A stretch of DNA of 64,000 nt from Roseateles koreensis (GTDB lineage Bacteria; Pseudomonadota; Gammaproteobacteria; Burkholderiales; Burkholderiaceae_C): contig NZ_JAQQXS010000004.1 of assembly GCF_028595305.1 (NCBI RefSeq), positions 234,827 to 298,826 of the forward strand, read 5' to 3'. The position numbers and the translations under genes were made by a program. The notes below the pieces were generated by a model that saw nothing but the letters and a program-made list of their open reading frames with translations, did not search any database and had not been told where the DNA came from. Shown here one piece after another: positions 18,109-27,135 of the stretch (its first letter is position 1; every line of letters starts with the position of its first letter).

Positions 18109-19314
18109 ATGACTCTTGCTCGTCGACGTGTCACGCTGCTTTGCGCCGTTATGGGCCTGGCCCTGGGTTCGACCGCTGTTTCTGTGCAGGCCCAAAATGG
18201 GGGTGAAATCCGCATCGCCCATGTGTACAGCAAGACCGGGCCGCTGGAGGCCTATGGCAGGCAGACGCAGACCGGTTTCATGATGGGGCTGGACTACGCC
18301 ACCGGTGGCACCATGACCGTGGCAGGCAAGAAGCTCGTGGTGATCGAGAAAGACGACCAGGGCAAGCCCGATGTGGGCAAGAGCCTGCTGGCCACGGCCT
18401 ATGGCGACGATAAGGTGGACCTGGCGGTAGGGCCGTCTTCCTCAGGCGTGGCGCTGGCGCTGCTGCCGGTGGCCGAGGAGTACAAGAAGATCTTGCTGGT
18501 GGAGCCCGCCGTGGCTGACTCCATCACTGGCGACAAGTGGAACAAATACATCTTTCGCACCGGCCGTAATTCGTCGCAAGACGCCATCGCCAATGCGGTG
18601 GCACTGGACAAGGCCGGCGTGAGCATTGCCACCCTGGCGCAGGACTACGCCTTTGGCCGCGACGGGGTCAAGGCCTTCAGGGATGCGATCAAGAAGGCCA
18701 GGATCGTGCATGAAGAGTATCTGCCCACGACCACCACCGATTTCACGGCGGGCGCCCAGCGCCTGATCGACAAACTCAAGGACCAGCCGGGCCGCAAGAT
18801 CATCTTCGTGATCTGGGCCGGCGCCGGCAATCCCTTCAAGATCGCTGACATGGACTTGAAGCGTTATGGCATCGAGATCGCGACCGGCGGCAACATCCTT
18901 CCCGCCATGGCCGCCTACAAGCAGTTCCCGGGCATGGAGGGTGCAAGTTACTACTACTTCGGCATGCCTAAGAATCCGGTCAATGAATGGCTGGTGGCCA
19001 ACCACTACAAGCAGTTCAAGACCCCGCCTGACTTTTTCACCGCTGGCGGCATGAGCGCGGCCATCGCGGTGGTCGAGGCCTTGAAGAAGACCGGCGGCGA
19101 CACCCATACCAACAAGCTCATCAAGACGATGGAAGGCCTGTCGTTTGAAACGCCCAAGGGCAAGATGACCTTCCGCCCTGAAGACCATCAGGCGATGCAG
19201 TCGATGTACCACTTCAAGATCAAGGTGGACCCGGCCTTCGCCTGGGGCGTGCCTGAGTTGGTGCGCGAGATCAAGCCCGAAGAGATGAATGTGCCCATCC
19301 GCAACAAGCGTTAG
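18109..19314 (+). CDS. ABC transporter periplasmic substrate-binding protein (Liv/Amt type)
   Basis: A 401-residue type I periplasmic binding protein with an N-terminal Sec signal (MTLARRRVTLLCAVMGLALG, cleavage probably after VQA). The mature part begins GEIRIAHVYSKTGPLEAYG, typical of branched-chain amino acid/urea-type receptors. The ribosome-binding site aaaggag precedes ATG 18109. It is the first gene behind the sigma54 promoter, followed by two ATPases, two permeases and a 3-hydroxybutyrate-oligomer hydrolase. That context suggests the ligand may be 3-hydroxybutyrate or short oligomers rather than leucine; this is inference. Confidence 0.92.
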   Translation: MTLARRRVTLLCAVMGLALGSTAVSVQAQNGGEIRIAHVYSKTGPLEAYGRQTQTGFMMGLDYATGGTMTVAGKKLVVIEKDDQGKPDVGKSLLATAYGDDKVDLAVGPSSSGVALALLPVAEEYKKILLVEPAVADSITGDKWNKYIFRTGRNSSQDAIANAVALDKAGVSIATLAQDYAFGRDGVKAFRDAIKKARIVHEEYLPTTTTDFTAGAQRLIDKLKDQPGRKIIFVIWAGAGNPFKIADMDLKRYGIEIATGGNILPAMAAYKQFPGMEGASYYYFGMPKNPVNEWLVANHYKQFKTPPDFFTAGGMSAAIAVVEALKKTGGDTHTNKLIKTMEGLSFETPKGKMTFRPEDHQAMQSMYHFKIKVDPAFAWGVPELVREIKPEEMNVPIRNKR

Positions 19315-19444
19315 GGCTCGCACGGGCGCGGGTCAGGCGCCCGAATCGCGCAAGCGCTAAACGGCGCAAGCGCGAACGCGATACACCGCAAAACCTCGAA
19401 GAATCACTTTGTCGCGACCGCAGGCCAGTCGCGGGTGTGCACGC

Positions 19445-20212
19445 ATGCTTGAAACCAGAAACCTGACGATCAAATTCGGCGGACACGTCGCGGTGGACCA
19501 TGTGTCTTGCTCCTTTAAGCCCGGCACGTTGACGGCCATCGTTGGCCCCAATGGTGCCGGCAAGACCACCTATTTCAACCTCATCTCCGGCCAGCTGCGC
19601 GCCACCGAGGGTCAGGTCTTGCTGGATGGGCGCGACTTGAGCCGCCTGCCAGCGCCGCTGCGCACCCGGGCGGGTTTGGGCAGGGCGTTTCAGCTGACCC
19701 AGCTATTCCCGAATCTCAGCGTGCTTGAGAACGTGCGGCTGGCCGTGCAGGCGCGCGCCGGGCGGGGTCTGCGCATGTTGTCGGTTTGGCTGCATCACCG
19801 CGATCTGCTGGACGAGGCAATGGCCATCGTCGAGCGCGTCCACCTGGGCGACAAGGCGGCTGCGCCCGCAGCCAGTTTGCCGCACGGCGATCAGCGCAAG
19901 CTTGAAGTGGCGATGTTGATGGCCCTGAAACCTCTGGTCTATTTATTTGACGAGCCAACCGCTGGCATGAGCGTGGACGAGGTGCCGGTGATTCTGGATT
20001 TGATTCGCGCCTTGAAGGCCGAGGGGCAGCACACCATCTTGTTGGTCGAGCACAAAATGGACGTGGTGCGCGAGCTTGCTGACCGCATCATCGTGCTGCA
20101 CAACGGCCAGTTGGTCGCCGACGGCGAGCCCGCCGCCGTGATCGCCTCGCCCGTGGTGCAGCAAGCGTATCTGGGTCTCGCGGTCGAACAAGACGTGCAG
20201 GTGGCCGCATGA
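19445..20212 (+). CDS. ABC transporter ATPase (LivG-like)
   Basis: A 255-residue nucleotide-binding subunit of a Liv-type importer: Walker A GPNGAGKTT near residues 37-45, the LivG-specific segment GRAFQLTQLFPNLSVLENV, a divergent signature LPHGDQRKLEVAM in place of LSGGQ, and Walker B VYLFDEPTAGMS. ATG 19445 is chosen; an in-frame start at 19409 would add unconserved residues. The 130-bp gap after the binding-protein gene contains short gcgcaagcg repeats but no clear terminator. It overlaps the next ATPase gene by 4 bp. Confidence 0.93.
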   Translation: MLETRNLTIKFGGHVAVDHVSCSFKPGTLTAIVGPNGAGKTTYFNLISGQLRATEGQVLLDGRDLSRLPAPLRTRAGLGRAFQLTQLFPNLSVLENVRLAVQARAGRGLRMLSVWLHHRDLLDEAMAIVERVHLGDKAAAPAASLPHGDQRKLEVAMLMALKPLVYLFDEPTAGMSVDEVPVILDLIRALKAEGQHTILLVEHKMDVVRELADRIIVLHNGQLVADGEPAAVIASPVVQQAYLGLAVEQDVQVAA

Positions 20213-20964
20213 GCGCACCCTCCCAACTTCCGACGCCTTTGCTCAGCCTGCGCGGCGTGCACACCCACATTGGGGCGTATCACATCTTGCATGGCGTGGA
20301 CCTGCAAGTACCTGAAGGGCAGGTGACCATGCTGCTGGGCCGCAACGGCGCGGGCAAGACCACGACCTTGCGCACCATCATGGGTTTGTGGCGAGCCAGC
20401 CAGGGCCAGCTGCTGTTTAACGGTCAGTCGATTGAGAAGGTCAGCACGCCTGAAATCGCGCAGCGCGACATTGCCTATGTGCCCGAGAACATGGGCATCT
20501 TCGCCGACCTCACGGTGGCTGAAAACCTGCTGCTTGCGGCCCGCCGCGCACGCCATTTGAAGGCGCTGGACGCGCAGCGCCTGGAATGGCTGTTCGGTCT
20601 ATTTCCCGCCTTGAAAAAATTCTGGCTTTACCCAGCAGGCAAGCTCAGCGGCGGGCAAAAGCAGATGCTGGCCATCGCCCGCGCCATGATCGAGCCGCGC
20701 CGCTTGCTGCTGATCGACGAGCCAAGCAAGGGCCTCGCGCCGGCCATGATCCGCAGCATGATCACCGCCTTGCAAGCGCTCAAAGCCACTCGCACCACTG
20801 TGTTGCTGGTTGAGCAGAACTTCATGGTGGCCAAGGCGCTGGGCGACCACGTGGCCGTGATGGACGATGGCCGCGTGGTGCATGCCGGTGCCATGGCCGA
20901 ACTGGTGGCCGACGAGGCGCTGCAGCAACGCCTGCTGGGTTTGTCTTTGGCGGCCCATCAATGA
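20209..20964 (+). CDS. ABC transporter ATPase (LivF-like)
   Basis: A 251-residue second nucleotide-binding subunit: Walker A GRNGAGKTTTLRTIMG, signature KLSGGQKQMLAIARAM and Walker B LLLIDEPSKGLAP, the last being typical of LivF proteins. ATGA overlaps at both ends (with the LivG-like and first permease genes) show tight translational coupling. It pairs with the LivG-like subunit to power the two permeases. Confidence 0.94.
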   Translation: MSAPSQLPTPLLSLRGVHTHIGAYHILHGVDLQVPEGQVTMLLGRNGAGKTTTLRTIMGLWRASQGQLLFNGQSIEKVSTPEIAQRDIAYVPENMGIFADLTVAENLLLAARRARHLKALDAQRLEWLFGLFPALKKFWLYPAGKLSGGQKQMLAIARAMIEPRRLLLIDEPSKGLAPAMIRSMITALQALKATRTTVLLVEQNFMVAKALGDHVAVMDDGRVVHAGAMAELVADEALQQRLLGLSLAAHQ

Positions 20965-22031
20965 ACAAGGCAGCGACTGAAGCCATGAACACTTCCACCC
21001 CCGTGAGCAGCGCCTCGCTTGAACCGGCGTCCTCGGCCATCCCCAAAACCCGCTTCGACGCCATTCCCTTGCTGGGGCTGGCGGCGCTGGCGCTGCTGGC
21101 TTGGCCCTTGATCGGCAGCGCCGGCACCTGGGCGACGCTCACTGTGGCCGGCCTGGCCATGGGGCTGATCGTCTTCGTCATCGCCTCTGGCCTGACCCTG
21201 GTGTTCGGGCTGATGGATGTGTTGAATTTCGGGCATGGCGTGTTCATTGCACTGGGGGCGTACATGGCCACCACGGTGCTGGGCGCGATGAGTGGCTACA
21301 CCTTGAGCCCCAACTTGCTGAGCAATCTGTTTGCCGTGGGGGTGGCCTGCGTCGTGGGCATGGGCGTGGCGGGCGCGGTGGGCCTGGCGTTTGAGCGCGT
21401 GCTGGTGCGCCCGGTCTACGGCATGCACCTCAAGCAGATTCTCATCACCATGGGCGGCATGATCATTGGTGAGGAGTTGATCAAGCTGGTGTGGGGCGCC
21501 CAGATGATTCCGCTGCCCATGCCCGAGGCATTGCGCGGGGCCTTGCTGTTCGGCGCCCAGGGCGAGGTGGCTGTGGAGAAGTTTCGTGTTCTGGCGGTGC
21601 TGACCGGCTTGCTGGTGTTTCTGCTGCTCTTGCTGCTGTTGAATCGCACCAAGCTTGGCTTGTTGATTCGCGCCGGTGTGCAAGACCGCGAAATGGTGGA
21701 AAGCCTCGGTTACCGCATCCGCAGCCTGTTCATCGGGGTGTTCGTCGGCGGCTCTGCGCTGGCCGGCTTGGGCGGCGTGATGTGGGGCATGTACCAGCAG
21801 AGCGTCACGCCGCAGATCGGCGCGCAGGTGAATACGCTGATCTTCATCGTCATCATCATCGGCGGCCTGGGCTCCACCTTGGGCTGCTTTGTGGGCGCCC
21901 TGGCGGTGGGCCTGATGGCGAATTACACCGGCTTTTTGATGCCCAAGCTGGCGCTGTTCTCCAATATCGGGCTGATGGTGGCGGTGCTGCTGTGGCGCCC
22001 TCAGGGCTTGTACCCCGTGACGAACCGCTGA
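20961..22031 (+). CDS. ABC transporter permease (LivH-like)
   Basis: A 356-residue polytopic inner-membrane protein. A hydrophilic N-terminal tail of about 35 residues precedes the first membrane helix. GLTLVFGLMDVLNFGHGVFIALGAY and IIGGLGSTLGCFVGAL are the conserved LivH elements, the latter near the ATPase-contact loop. The start overlaps the LivF-like gene by 4 bp. A second ATG at 20985 could be used and would shorten the tail. Confidence 0.92.
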   Translation: MNKAATEAMNTSTPVSSASLEPASSAIPKTRFDAIPLLGLAALALLAWPLIGSAGTWATLTVAGLAMGLIVFVIASGLTLVFGLMDVLNFGHGVFIALGAYMATTVLGAMSGYTLSPNLLSNLFAVGVACVVGMGVAGAVGLAFERVLVRPVYGMHLKQILITMGGMIIGEELIKLVWGAQMIPLPMPEALRGALLFGAQGEVAVEKFRVLAVLTGLLVFLLLLLLLNRTKLGLLIRAGVQDREMVESLGYRIRSLFIGVFVGGSALAGLGGVMWGMYQQSVTPQIGAQVNTLIFIVIIIGGLGSTLGCFVGALAVGLMANYTGFLMPKLALFSNIGLMVAVLLWRPQGLYPVTNR

Positions 22032-22047
22032 GGACGCCGCCTTCACC

Positions 22048-23130
22048 ATGATCAAGTCACTGCTCTCCCATGACCTGCCGCGCAGCCGTTGGCTTGCGGC
22101 GTTATTGATGCTGTGCGTGCTGGGCCTGGCGCTCACGCCCTTCATCTTCCCCTCCACTCGGGCCTTGAATGTGGCGGCCAAGATTCTGGTCTTCATTGTG
22201 CTGGTGGCCAGCTACGACCTGGTGCTGGGCTACACCGGCATCGTCAGTTTTGCGCACACCATGTTCTTCGGCATCGGCGCCTACGGCATTGCCATTGCCA
22301 GCACCCTGATGGAGCCGGGCTGGGCGGCGGTGCTGGTCGGCCTGGGGGCGGCGCTGGCGGCTTCATTGGTCTTGTCGCTGTTGATTGGCTTGTTCAGCCT
22401 GCGGGTCAAGGCGATCTTTTTTGCCATGATCACGCTGGCGGTGGCCTCGGCCTTTTTAACTTTGGCCTCGCAGTTGTCGGCCTTCACGGGTGGGGAGGAC
22501 GGGCTGAGCTTCAAACTGCCCGAGGCCTTGCAGCCGGCCACCGAGTACCTCGAAGAGCCGCTGTTGGGCGCCACCATCGACGGCCGCTTTGTCTGCTATT
22601 ACCTGCTGTTTTTTGCCGCGCTGGGCTTGGTGCTGTTGATGCTGCGCATCGTCAATTCGCCCTTTGGCCGGGTGCTGCAGGCGATTCGCGAAAACGACTT
22701 TCGGGCCGAAGCCATCGGCTATCGCAGCGTGGTCTACCGCAGCCTGTCGAATGTGCTGGCGGCTTTGTTCGCCACGTTGGCGGGTGCCTTGCTGGCGCTC
22801 TGGCTGCGCTACAACGGGCCAGACACTTCGCTCTCCTTCGAGATCATGCTGGACGTGCTGCTCATCTTGGTGATCGGCGGCATGGGCACGATCTACGGCG
22901 CGGTGCTGGGCAGCGTGCTGTTTGTGCTGGCCCAAAACTATTTGCAAGACCTGATGAAGCTCGGCGCCAGCGCCTTGGAGGGCGTGCCGCTGCTGTCGCA
23001 ACTGGTGGCGCCCGAACGCTGGTTGCTGTGGCTGGGTGTGCTGTTTGTCTTGGCGGTCTATCACTTTCCCAGTGGCATCGTCGGGCGTTTGCGCGCTGGC
23101 GTTGCCATATCTTCCTCGAAGCATGACTAG
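22048..23130 (+). CDS. ABC transporter permease (LivM-like)
   Basis: A 360-residue second permease with many hydrophobic helices. Conserved LivM segments include YDLVLGYTGIVSFAHTMFFGIGAYG, IRENDFRAEAIGYR (cytoplasmic coupling region) and LILVIGGMGTIYGAVLGSV. It starts 16 bp after the LivH-like gene and ends 12 bp before the 3HB-oligomer hydrolase gene, whose ribosome-binding site lies at the stop codon, so the hydrolase is part of the same operon. Confidence 0.92.
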   Translation: MIKSLLSHDLPRSRWLAALLMLCVLGLALTPFIFPSTRALNVAAKILVFIVLVASYDLVLGYTGIVSFAHTMFFGIGAYGIAIASTLMEPGWAAVLVGLGAALAASLVLSLLIGLFSLRVKAIFFAMITLAVASAFLTLASQLSAFTGGEDGLSFKLPEALQPATEYLEEPLLGATIDGRFVCYYLLFFAALGLVLLMLRIVNSPFGRVLQAIRENDFRAEAIGYRSVVYRSLSNVLAALFATLAGALLALWLRYNGPDTSLSFEIMLDVLLILVIGGMGTIYGAVLGSVLFVLAQNYLQDLMKLGASALEGVPLLSQLVAPERWLLWLGVLFVLAVYHFPSGIVGRLRAGVAISSSKHD

Positions 23131-23142
23131 GAGATTTCTCTG

Positions 23143-25245
23143 ATGAATACGATGCGATGGATGACGGTGACGGCGGTTGCGGGGCTGTGCGCTTGCGGCG
23201 GCGATGGGGTGAAAGATCCGCTGGTGGTCAACACCAAGCCAGACTTTGTCGTGGGGCTCAAGACCAGCAGCTACGACGGTGTCAGCGACGACTTGCTGAC
23301 GGCCGGCCTGGGCAAGAGTGGCTTGGCCAGCGCCTCGCTGGCGGCCTATGCTGACCCGCTCAATCCCACGGCGGCGGAGTTGCGCCGCGCGGCCATCTAC
23401 ACCAACTACCGGGCCATCGTGGATGTAGCGCCCAACGGCGGCTATGGCAGTTTGTTCGGCCCCAATGTGACTTCCGACGGCACGGTCGGCAGCGGTGAAG
23501 GCATGGTGGCCGGCACCGAGACCGTGGCCTACAGCGACGACGGGACGGGGCAGCGCAACGTCACACTGATGGTGCAGGTGCCCAGCACGTTCAACCCGAG
23601 CCTGCCCTGCATCATCACGGCGGCGTCCTCCGGCTCGCGCAGTATCTACGGGGCCATTTCAACAGGTGAGTGGGGCTTGAAGAAGGGCTGTGCGGTGGCC
23701 TACACCGACAAGGGCACGCACTCCGCCGGCCACGATCTGGCGACCGACACGGTTGCGGTGCTGGACGGCACGCGCAGCACTGCCGCGGCGGCGGGCACGG
23801 CGGCATCCTTCCGGGCCAAGCTGAGCGCAGCGGAGCTTTCCAGCTTCAACGCGACCACGCCGAACCGGCTGGCCTTCAAGCATGCGCATTCGCAACGTAA
23901 CCCTGAAAAAGATTGGGGCCTGTTCACCCTGCAAGCCGTGCAGTTGGCCTTTTATGTGCTCAACGAACGCTATGGGCAAGATATGGGTGACGGCCGCAAA
24001 TGGATGACGATCACGCCAGCCAACACGGTGGTGATTGCCTCCAGCCTCTCGAACGGCGGCGGGGCTGCCGTCGCTGCGGCTGAGTTGGACACGGCGGGCC
24101 TGATCGACGGCGTGGCGGTCTCTGAACCTGCGGTCGCCTTGCCGCCGAATTTGGGCGTTACCGTGCAGCGCGGCGGCAGCACGCCGCTGAGCTTTGGCAA
24201 GCCTTTGTACGACTACATCACACAGGCCAATCTGCTGCAAAACTGTGCCTCGCTCGCCACGGCGGCGGCGGGTTCACCGGGTGCGGTGGCCTTTTATGCC
24301 AGCTACAAGGCCAAGCGCTGCCAGAGCCTGGCCAACAAGGGCATCATCAGCGGCGCGACCACGCTCGACCAAGCCAATGCCGCACTGCAAAAGCTGCACG
24401 ACAGCGGCTGGGAGGCTGAGTCGGACGTATTGCACGCCTCCCTGGGTGACTACGAGGTGCCGGAGGCTGTTTCAGTCACCTACGCTAACGCCTACGCCCG
24501 GGCCAGCGTCAAGGACAAGCTCTGCGGCTATGGCTTTGCGGCCACCACGGCGGTTGGCCTGCCCGCCGCCATCGCACCGGCAGCGCTGGCCGATATGTTT
24601 GCCAAGGGCAATGGGGTGCCGCCTTCCGCCGGGGTGAACGTGATCAATGAAAACAGCGTCGGCGTACCGGTGCGCAATGTGTTCTCCACCTCGCCCAGCA
24701 GCGGCACGACCGACATCAATGCCGATGGTGCCGAGTGCCTGCGCAAATTGCTGACAGGCACAGACACCACCTCGCTGGCGGTGCAAGCTGGCATTGCTGA
24801 GACCTATCGCAATGGCAATCTGCATGGGCGCCCAGCGGTGATCGTGCACGGGCGCAACGACGCCTTGCTGCCGGTCAACCACACCTCTCGGCCCTATACC
24901 GCCTTGAACAAAAAGGTTGAGGGTGCGGCCAGCAATCTGAGCTATATCGAAGTCACCAATGCGCAGCACTTCGACACCTTCATCGACAACGCTTTTTTGC
25001 CGGGCTATGACTCGCGCTACATCCCGCTGCACATCTATCTGAACCGGGCGCTGGATGCCGTGTATGACAAGCTGCGCAGCGGTAAGGCCCTGCCACCCAG
25101 CCAAGTGGTACGCACACTGCCACGCGGGGGCACGGCGGGTGCCGCGCCGGCCCTGGGTGCCTTGAACGTGCCGGCCATTGCCGCCGCGCCTGCCGCGGGT
25201 GATCTGATCACCATGAGCGGAACCACACTGAGCGTGCCGGACTGA
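23143..25245 (+). CDS. D-(-)-3-hydroxybutyrate oligomer hydrolase, putative lipoprotein
   Basis: A 700-residue member of the 3HB-oligomer hydrolase family, which cleaves water-soluble oligomers of 3-hydroxybutyrate released by PHB depolymerases. The likely nucleophile lies in SSLSNGGGA (Ser303 candidate). VHGRNDALLPVNH and TNAQHFDTF supply the Asp and His expected for the triad. The N-terminus (VTAVAGLCACGGDG) ends in a lipobox-like LCAC, so it is probably an exported lipoprotein. A tail rich in Ala/Gly/Pro follows the catalytic domain. Start ATG 23143 has aggag upstream. As the last gene of the ABC operon it links extracellular oligomer breakdown to import. Confidence 0.9.
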   Translation: MNTMRWMTVTAVAGLCACGGDGVKDPLVVNTKPDFVVGLKTSSYDGVSDDLLTAGLGKSGLASASLAAYADPLNPTAAELRRAAIYTNYRAIVDVAPNGGYGSLFGPNVTSDGTVGSGEGMVAGTETVAYSDDGTGQRNVTLMVQVPSTFNPSLPCIITAASSGSRSIYGAISTGEWGLKKGCAVAYTDKGTHSAGHDLATDTVAVLDGTRSTAAAAGTAASFRAKLSAAELSSFNATTPNRLAFKHAHSQRNPEKDWGLFTLQAVQLAFYVLNERYGQDMGDGRKWMTITPANTVVIASSLSNGGGAAVAAAELDTAGLIDGVAVSEPAVALPPNLGVTVQRGGSTPLSFGKPLYDYITQANLLQNCASLATAAAGSPGAVAFYASYKAKRCQSLANKGIISGATTLDQANAALQKLHDSGWEAESDVLHASLGDYEVPEAVSVTYANAYARASVKDKLCGYGFAATTAVGLPAAIAPAALADMFAKGNGVPPSAGVNVINENSVGVPVRNVFSTSPSSGTTDINADGAECLRKLLTGTDTTSLAVQAGIAETYRNGNLHGRPAVIVHGRNDALLPVNHTSRPYTALNKKVEGAASNLSYIEVTNAQHFDTFIDNAFLPGYDSRYIPLHIYLNRALDAVYDKLRSGKALPPSQVVRTLPRGGTAGAAPALGALNVPAIAAAPAAGDLITMSGTTLSVPD

Positions 25246-25251
25246 GCCCGG

Positions 25252-25281
25252 GCAAAGCGGGCGTACCACCGCCCGCTTTGC
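25252..25281 (+). terminator. 12-bp perfect hairpin after the 3HB-oligomer hydrolase gene
   Basis: gcaaagcgggcg (25252-25263) and cgcccgctttgc (25270-25281) pair perfectly around the loop taccac, starting 7 bp after the stop codon. There is no T-tract, so it may be a weak or Rho-assisted terminator, or a 3' stabilising structure, at the end of the ABC operon. Confidence 0.6.
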
Positions 25282-25354
25282 TGCATCGCCACTTCGTATC
25301 GAAAGGTGCGGCGATAACATGATTGACTGACCGACCGACGGAGCGAAACGACCC

Positions 25355-26200
25355 ATGAGCCACAGCTCCCATTACCTGACCTGCTTGGGGCGGGAAGTGC
25401 ATTACACCGAGTGGGGCAGCGAGCACTCGGAATGCGTGATCGCCTGGCACGGCCTGGCGCGCACCTGCCGAGATATGGACGATCTGGCCGCCCACCTGGC
25501 GGGGCGCTACCGCGTGATCTGCCCGGATACGCCGGGCCGCGGCCTGTCGCAGTGGAGCCCCGTGCCGGATGAGGAGTACTGCCTGGCGTTTTATGTGCGC
25601 CAGGCCACGGCCTTGGTTGATCAATTGGGCCTGCAGCGCTTTCATTGGGTGGGCACGTCCATGGGGGGCGCTATCGGCACGTTGGCGGCGGCGGGCGCCT
25701 TGCGGGGGCGCATTCGGCGCCTGGTCTTGAATGACAACGGCCCGCAGCTGGCGGACGCTGCGATTGAGCGCATTCGCAGCTATGCCGGCAACCCGGCGGC
25801 ATTTGACACAGTCAGTGAACTGGAGCGTTACTTCCGTGGGGTGTATCAGCCCTATGGGTACTTGACCGATGCGCAGTGGCGGCGGTTGACCGAAAGTTCA
25901 GTGCGCCGCTTGCCGGATGGCCGGGTGACACCGCATTACGACCCCGCGATGGTGCGGCAATTCATCGTGCATCCGCAGGACTACGACCTGTGGGAGGCCT
26001 GGGACAGCTTGCGTCTGCCGGTGTTGTGCCTGCGGGGCGAAAGCTCTGACCTGCTGCTGCCCGAAACTGCGCAGGCCATGCGGCTACGCGGCCCGCGCGC
26101 GGAGGTTGTCACCATCCCGGATTGCGGGCATGCACCCGCCTTGAACGTGCCAGCGCAATGGCAGGCGGTGGCCGACTTTTTGAATGCCGATGGCGATTGA
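25355..26200 (+). CDS. Alpha/beta hydrolase
   Basis: A 281-residue cytoplasmic alpha/beta hydrolase with a complete triad: nucleophile elbow GTSMGG (Ser102), acid in RGESSDLLLPE and histidine in IPDCGHAPALN. The oxyanion region is AWHGLARTCRDM. There is no signal peptide. It follows the 3HB-oligomer hydrolase operon after a strong hairpin, with its own gga-rich ribosome-binding site. An intracellular esterase acting on imported hydroxyalkanoate esters is plausible but unproven. Confidence 0.85.
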   Translation: MSHSSHYLTCLGREVHYTEWGSEHSECVIAWHGLARTCRDMDDLAAHLAGRYRVICPDTPGRGLSQWSPVPDEEYCLAFYVRQATALVDQLGLQRFHWVGTSMGGAIGTLAAAGALRGRIRRLVLNDNGPQLADAAIERIRSYAGNPAAFDTVSELERYFRGVYQPYGYLTDAQWRRLTESSVRRLPDGRVTPHYDPAMVRQFIVHPQDYDLWEAWDSLRLPVLCLRGESSDLLLPETAQAMRLRGPRAEVVTIPDCGHAPALNVPAQWQAVADFLNADGD

Positions 26201-26238
26201 GTTGGCGGTTTGCTCCAGCGGGCGTGAACTCAGGGCGC

Positions 26239-26799
26239 TCAGCTTGGCAGCTTGACCCAGCGCGCCAGATGTTGCCGCAGGGCTTGAAAATCCAGGGGCT
26301 TGGTCAGGTGTTCGTCCATGCCGGCTTCCAGGCTGGCTTTGATGTCGCTGTCCAGCGCATGCGCGGTGAGGGCCAGGATCGGAAACTGGCCCAGCGTGCC
26401 CGCCGCTTGCAGCGCACGCAGGCGGCGTGCGCATTCCAGCCCGTCCATCCCGGGCATTTGGATGTCCATCAAAACCAAGTCCGGCGCCTCTGCGGCGCAG
26501 GCCGCAAGGGCTTCGACGCCATTGGCGGCCAGGCAAGTCTCCACACCCATGAGGGATAGAAACTCCATGGCAACCACTTGATTGATCGGGTTGTCTTCGA
26601 CAAGCAGGATGCGAGGAATTGTCCGCGTCTTTTCTTGGGCTTCAGTCATCAAGTCGGCTTGTTGCCGGGTGTCAGTGGTCGCGCGCAGCAAGGTGCGGAG
26701 CAGGTCCTGGGCACCCGCATGGGGAGCTGGGCCGGGCGTTGGCGGGCTGCTGTTCAGGGTTGCCGGGCATCTGGTGGCAACGGCCTCTTGCATCGTCAT
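26239..26799 (-). CDS. Receiver-domain response regulator without output domain
   Basis: A 186-residue protein. About 60 residues of Pro/Ala-rich and polar sequence precede a CheY-like receiver with ILLVEDNPINQ, the phospho-accepting Asp in LVLMDIQMPGMDG, a Thr/Ala at LALTAHA and Lys in LTKPLD. There is no DNA-binding or enzymatic output. The NPINQVVA start is typical of receivers from hybrid sensor kinases, so this may be a stand-alone derivative of one. The start ATG at 26799 has gggag upstream. It converges on the alpha/beta hydrolase and diverges from the uvrA-like gene. Confidence 0.85.
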   Translation of the reverse strand: MTMQEAVATRCPATLNSSPPTPGPAPHAGAQDLLRTLLRATTDTRQQADLMTEAQEKTRTIPRILLVEDNPINQVVAMEFLSLMGVETCLAANGVEALAACAAEAPDLVLMDIQMPGMDGLECARRLRALQAAGTLGQFPILALTAHALDSDIKASLEAGMDEHLTKPLDFQALRQHLARWVKLPS

Positions 26800-27135
26800 G
26801 TCGGAAACTCCCGCTCTTCGCTCTTATCTGGACAGCCCACATCGGTGGGCTGCCTGATCGCTTTCGCCTTTGAACACACCAGAACCCCGGAGCGGGCGAG
26901 TCTATCCGGCAATCGCCTCACCCTGTTTTGTGAACAATTACCTTTTTGTGAGCGGGCGGAAATGACGCCGCCTTGTCCGCTGGATTTTCTCCGATGGCGG
27001 CGGTGGCGCAAGTCCGGGGCGGCGTCAAGAGGTAACAAAAAGCGTGGATGATGACCCCCCTAACCCTCATTGACCGCAGGTCAAGCCGGCCTTCTAACTT
27101 CTAGAATGCCGGGTCTCAGCGCACAGGCAGCACCC
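26800..27135. other. Divergent intergenic region with 8-bp hairpin, no gene
   Basis: The 336 bp between the receiver gene and the uvrA-like gene hold no plausible gene. A perfect hairpin (cagcccac 26833-26840, loop atcg, gtgggctg 26845-26852) would lie in the leader of the receiver gene. I looked for a LexA-type site (CTGT-N8-ACAG) ahead of the uvrA-like gene and did not find one. Promoters for both genes must be here but are not obvious. Confidence 0.6.

Noticed and set aside
20958..22196. 412-codon minus-strand frame opposite the LivH-like permease gene
   Set aside because: His/Gln-rich antisense shadow of a clearly recognisable membrane protein gene.
26800..27135. LexA/SOS box upstream of the uvrA-like gene
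   Set aside because: No CTGT-N8-ACAG match was found in the intergenic region.
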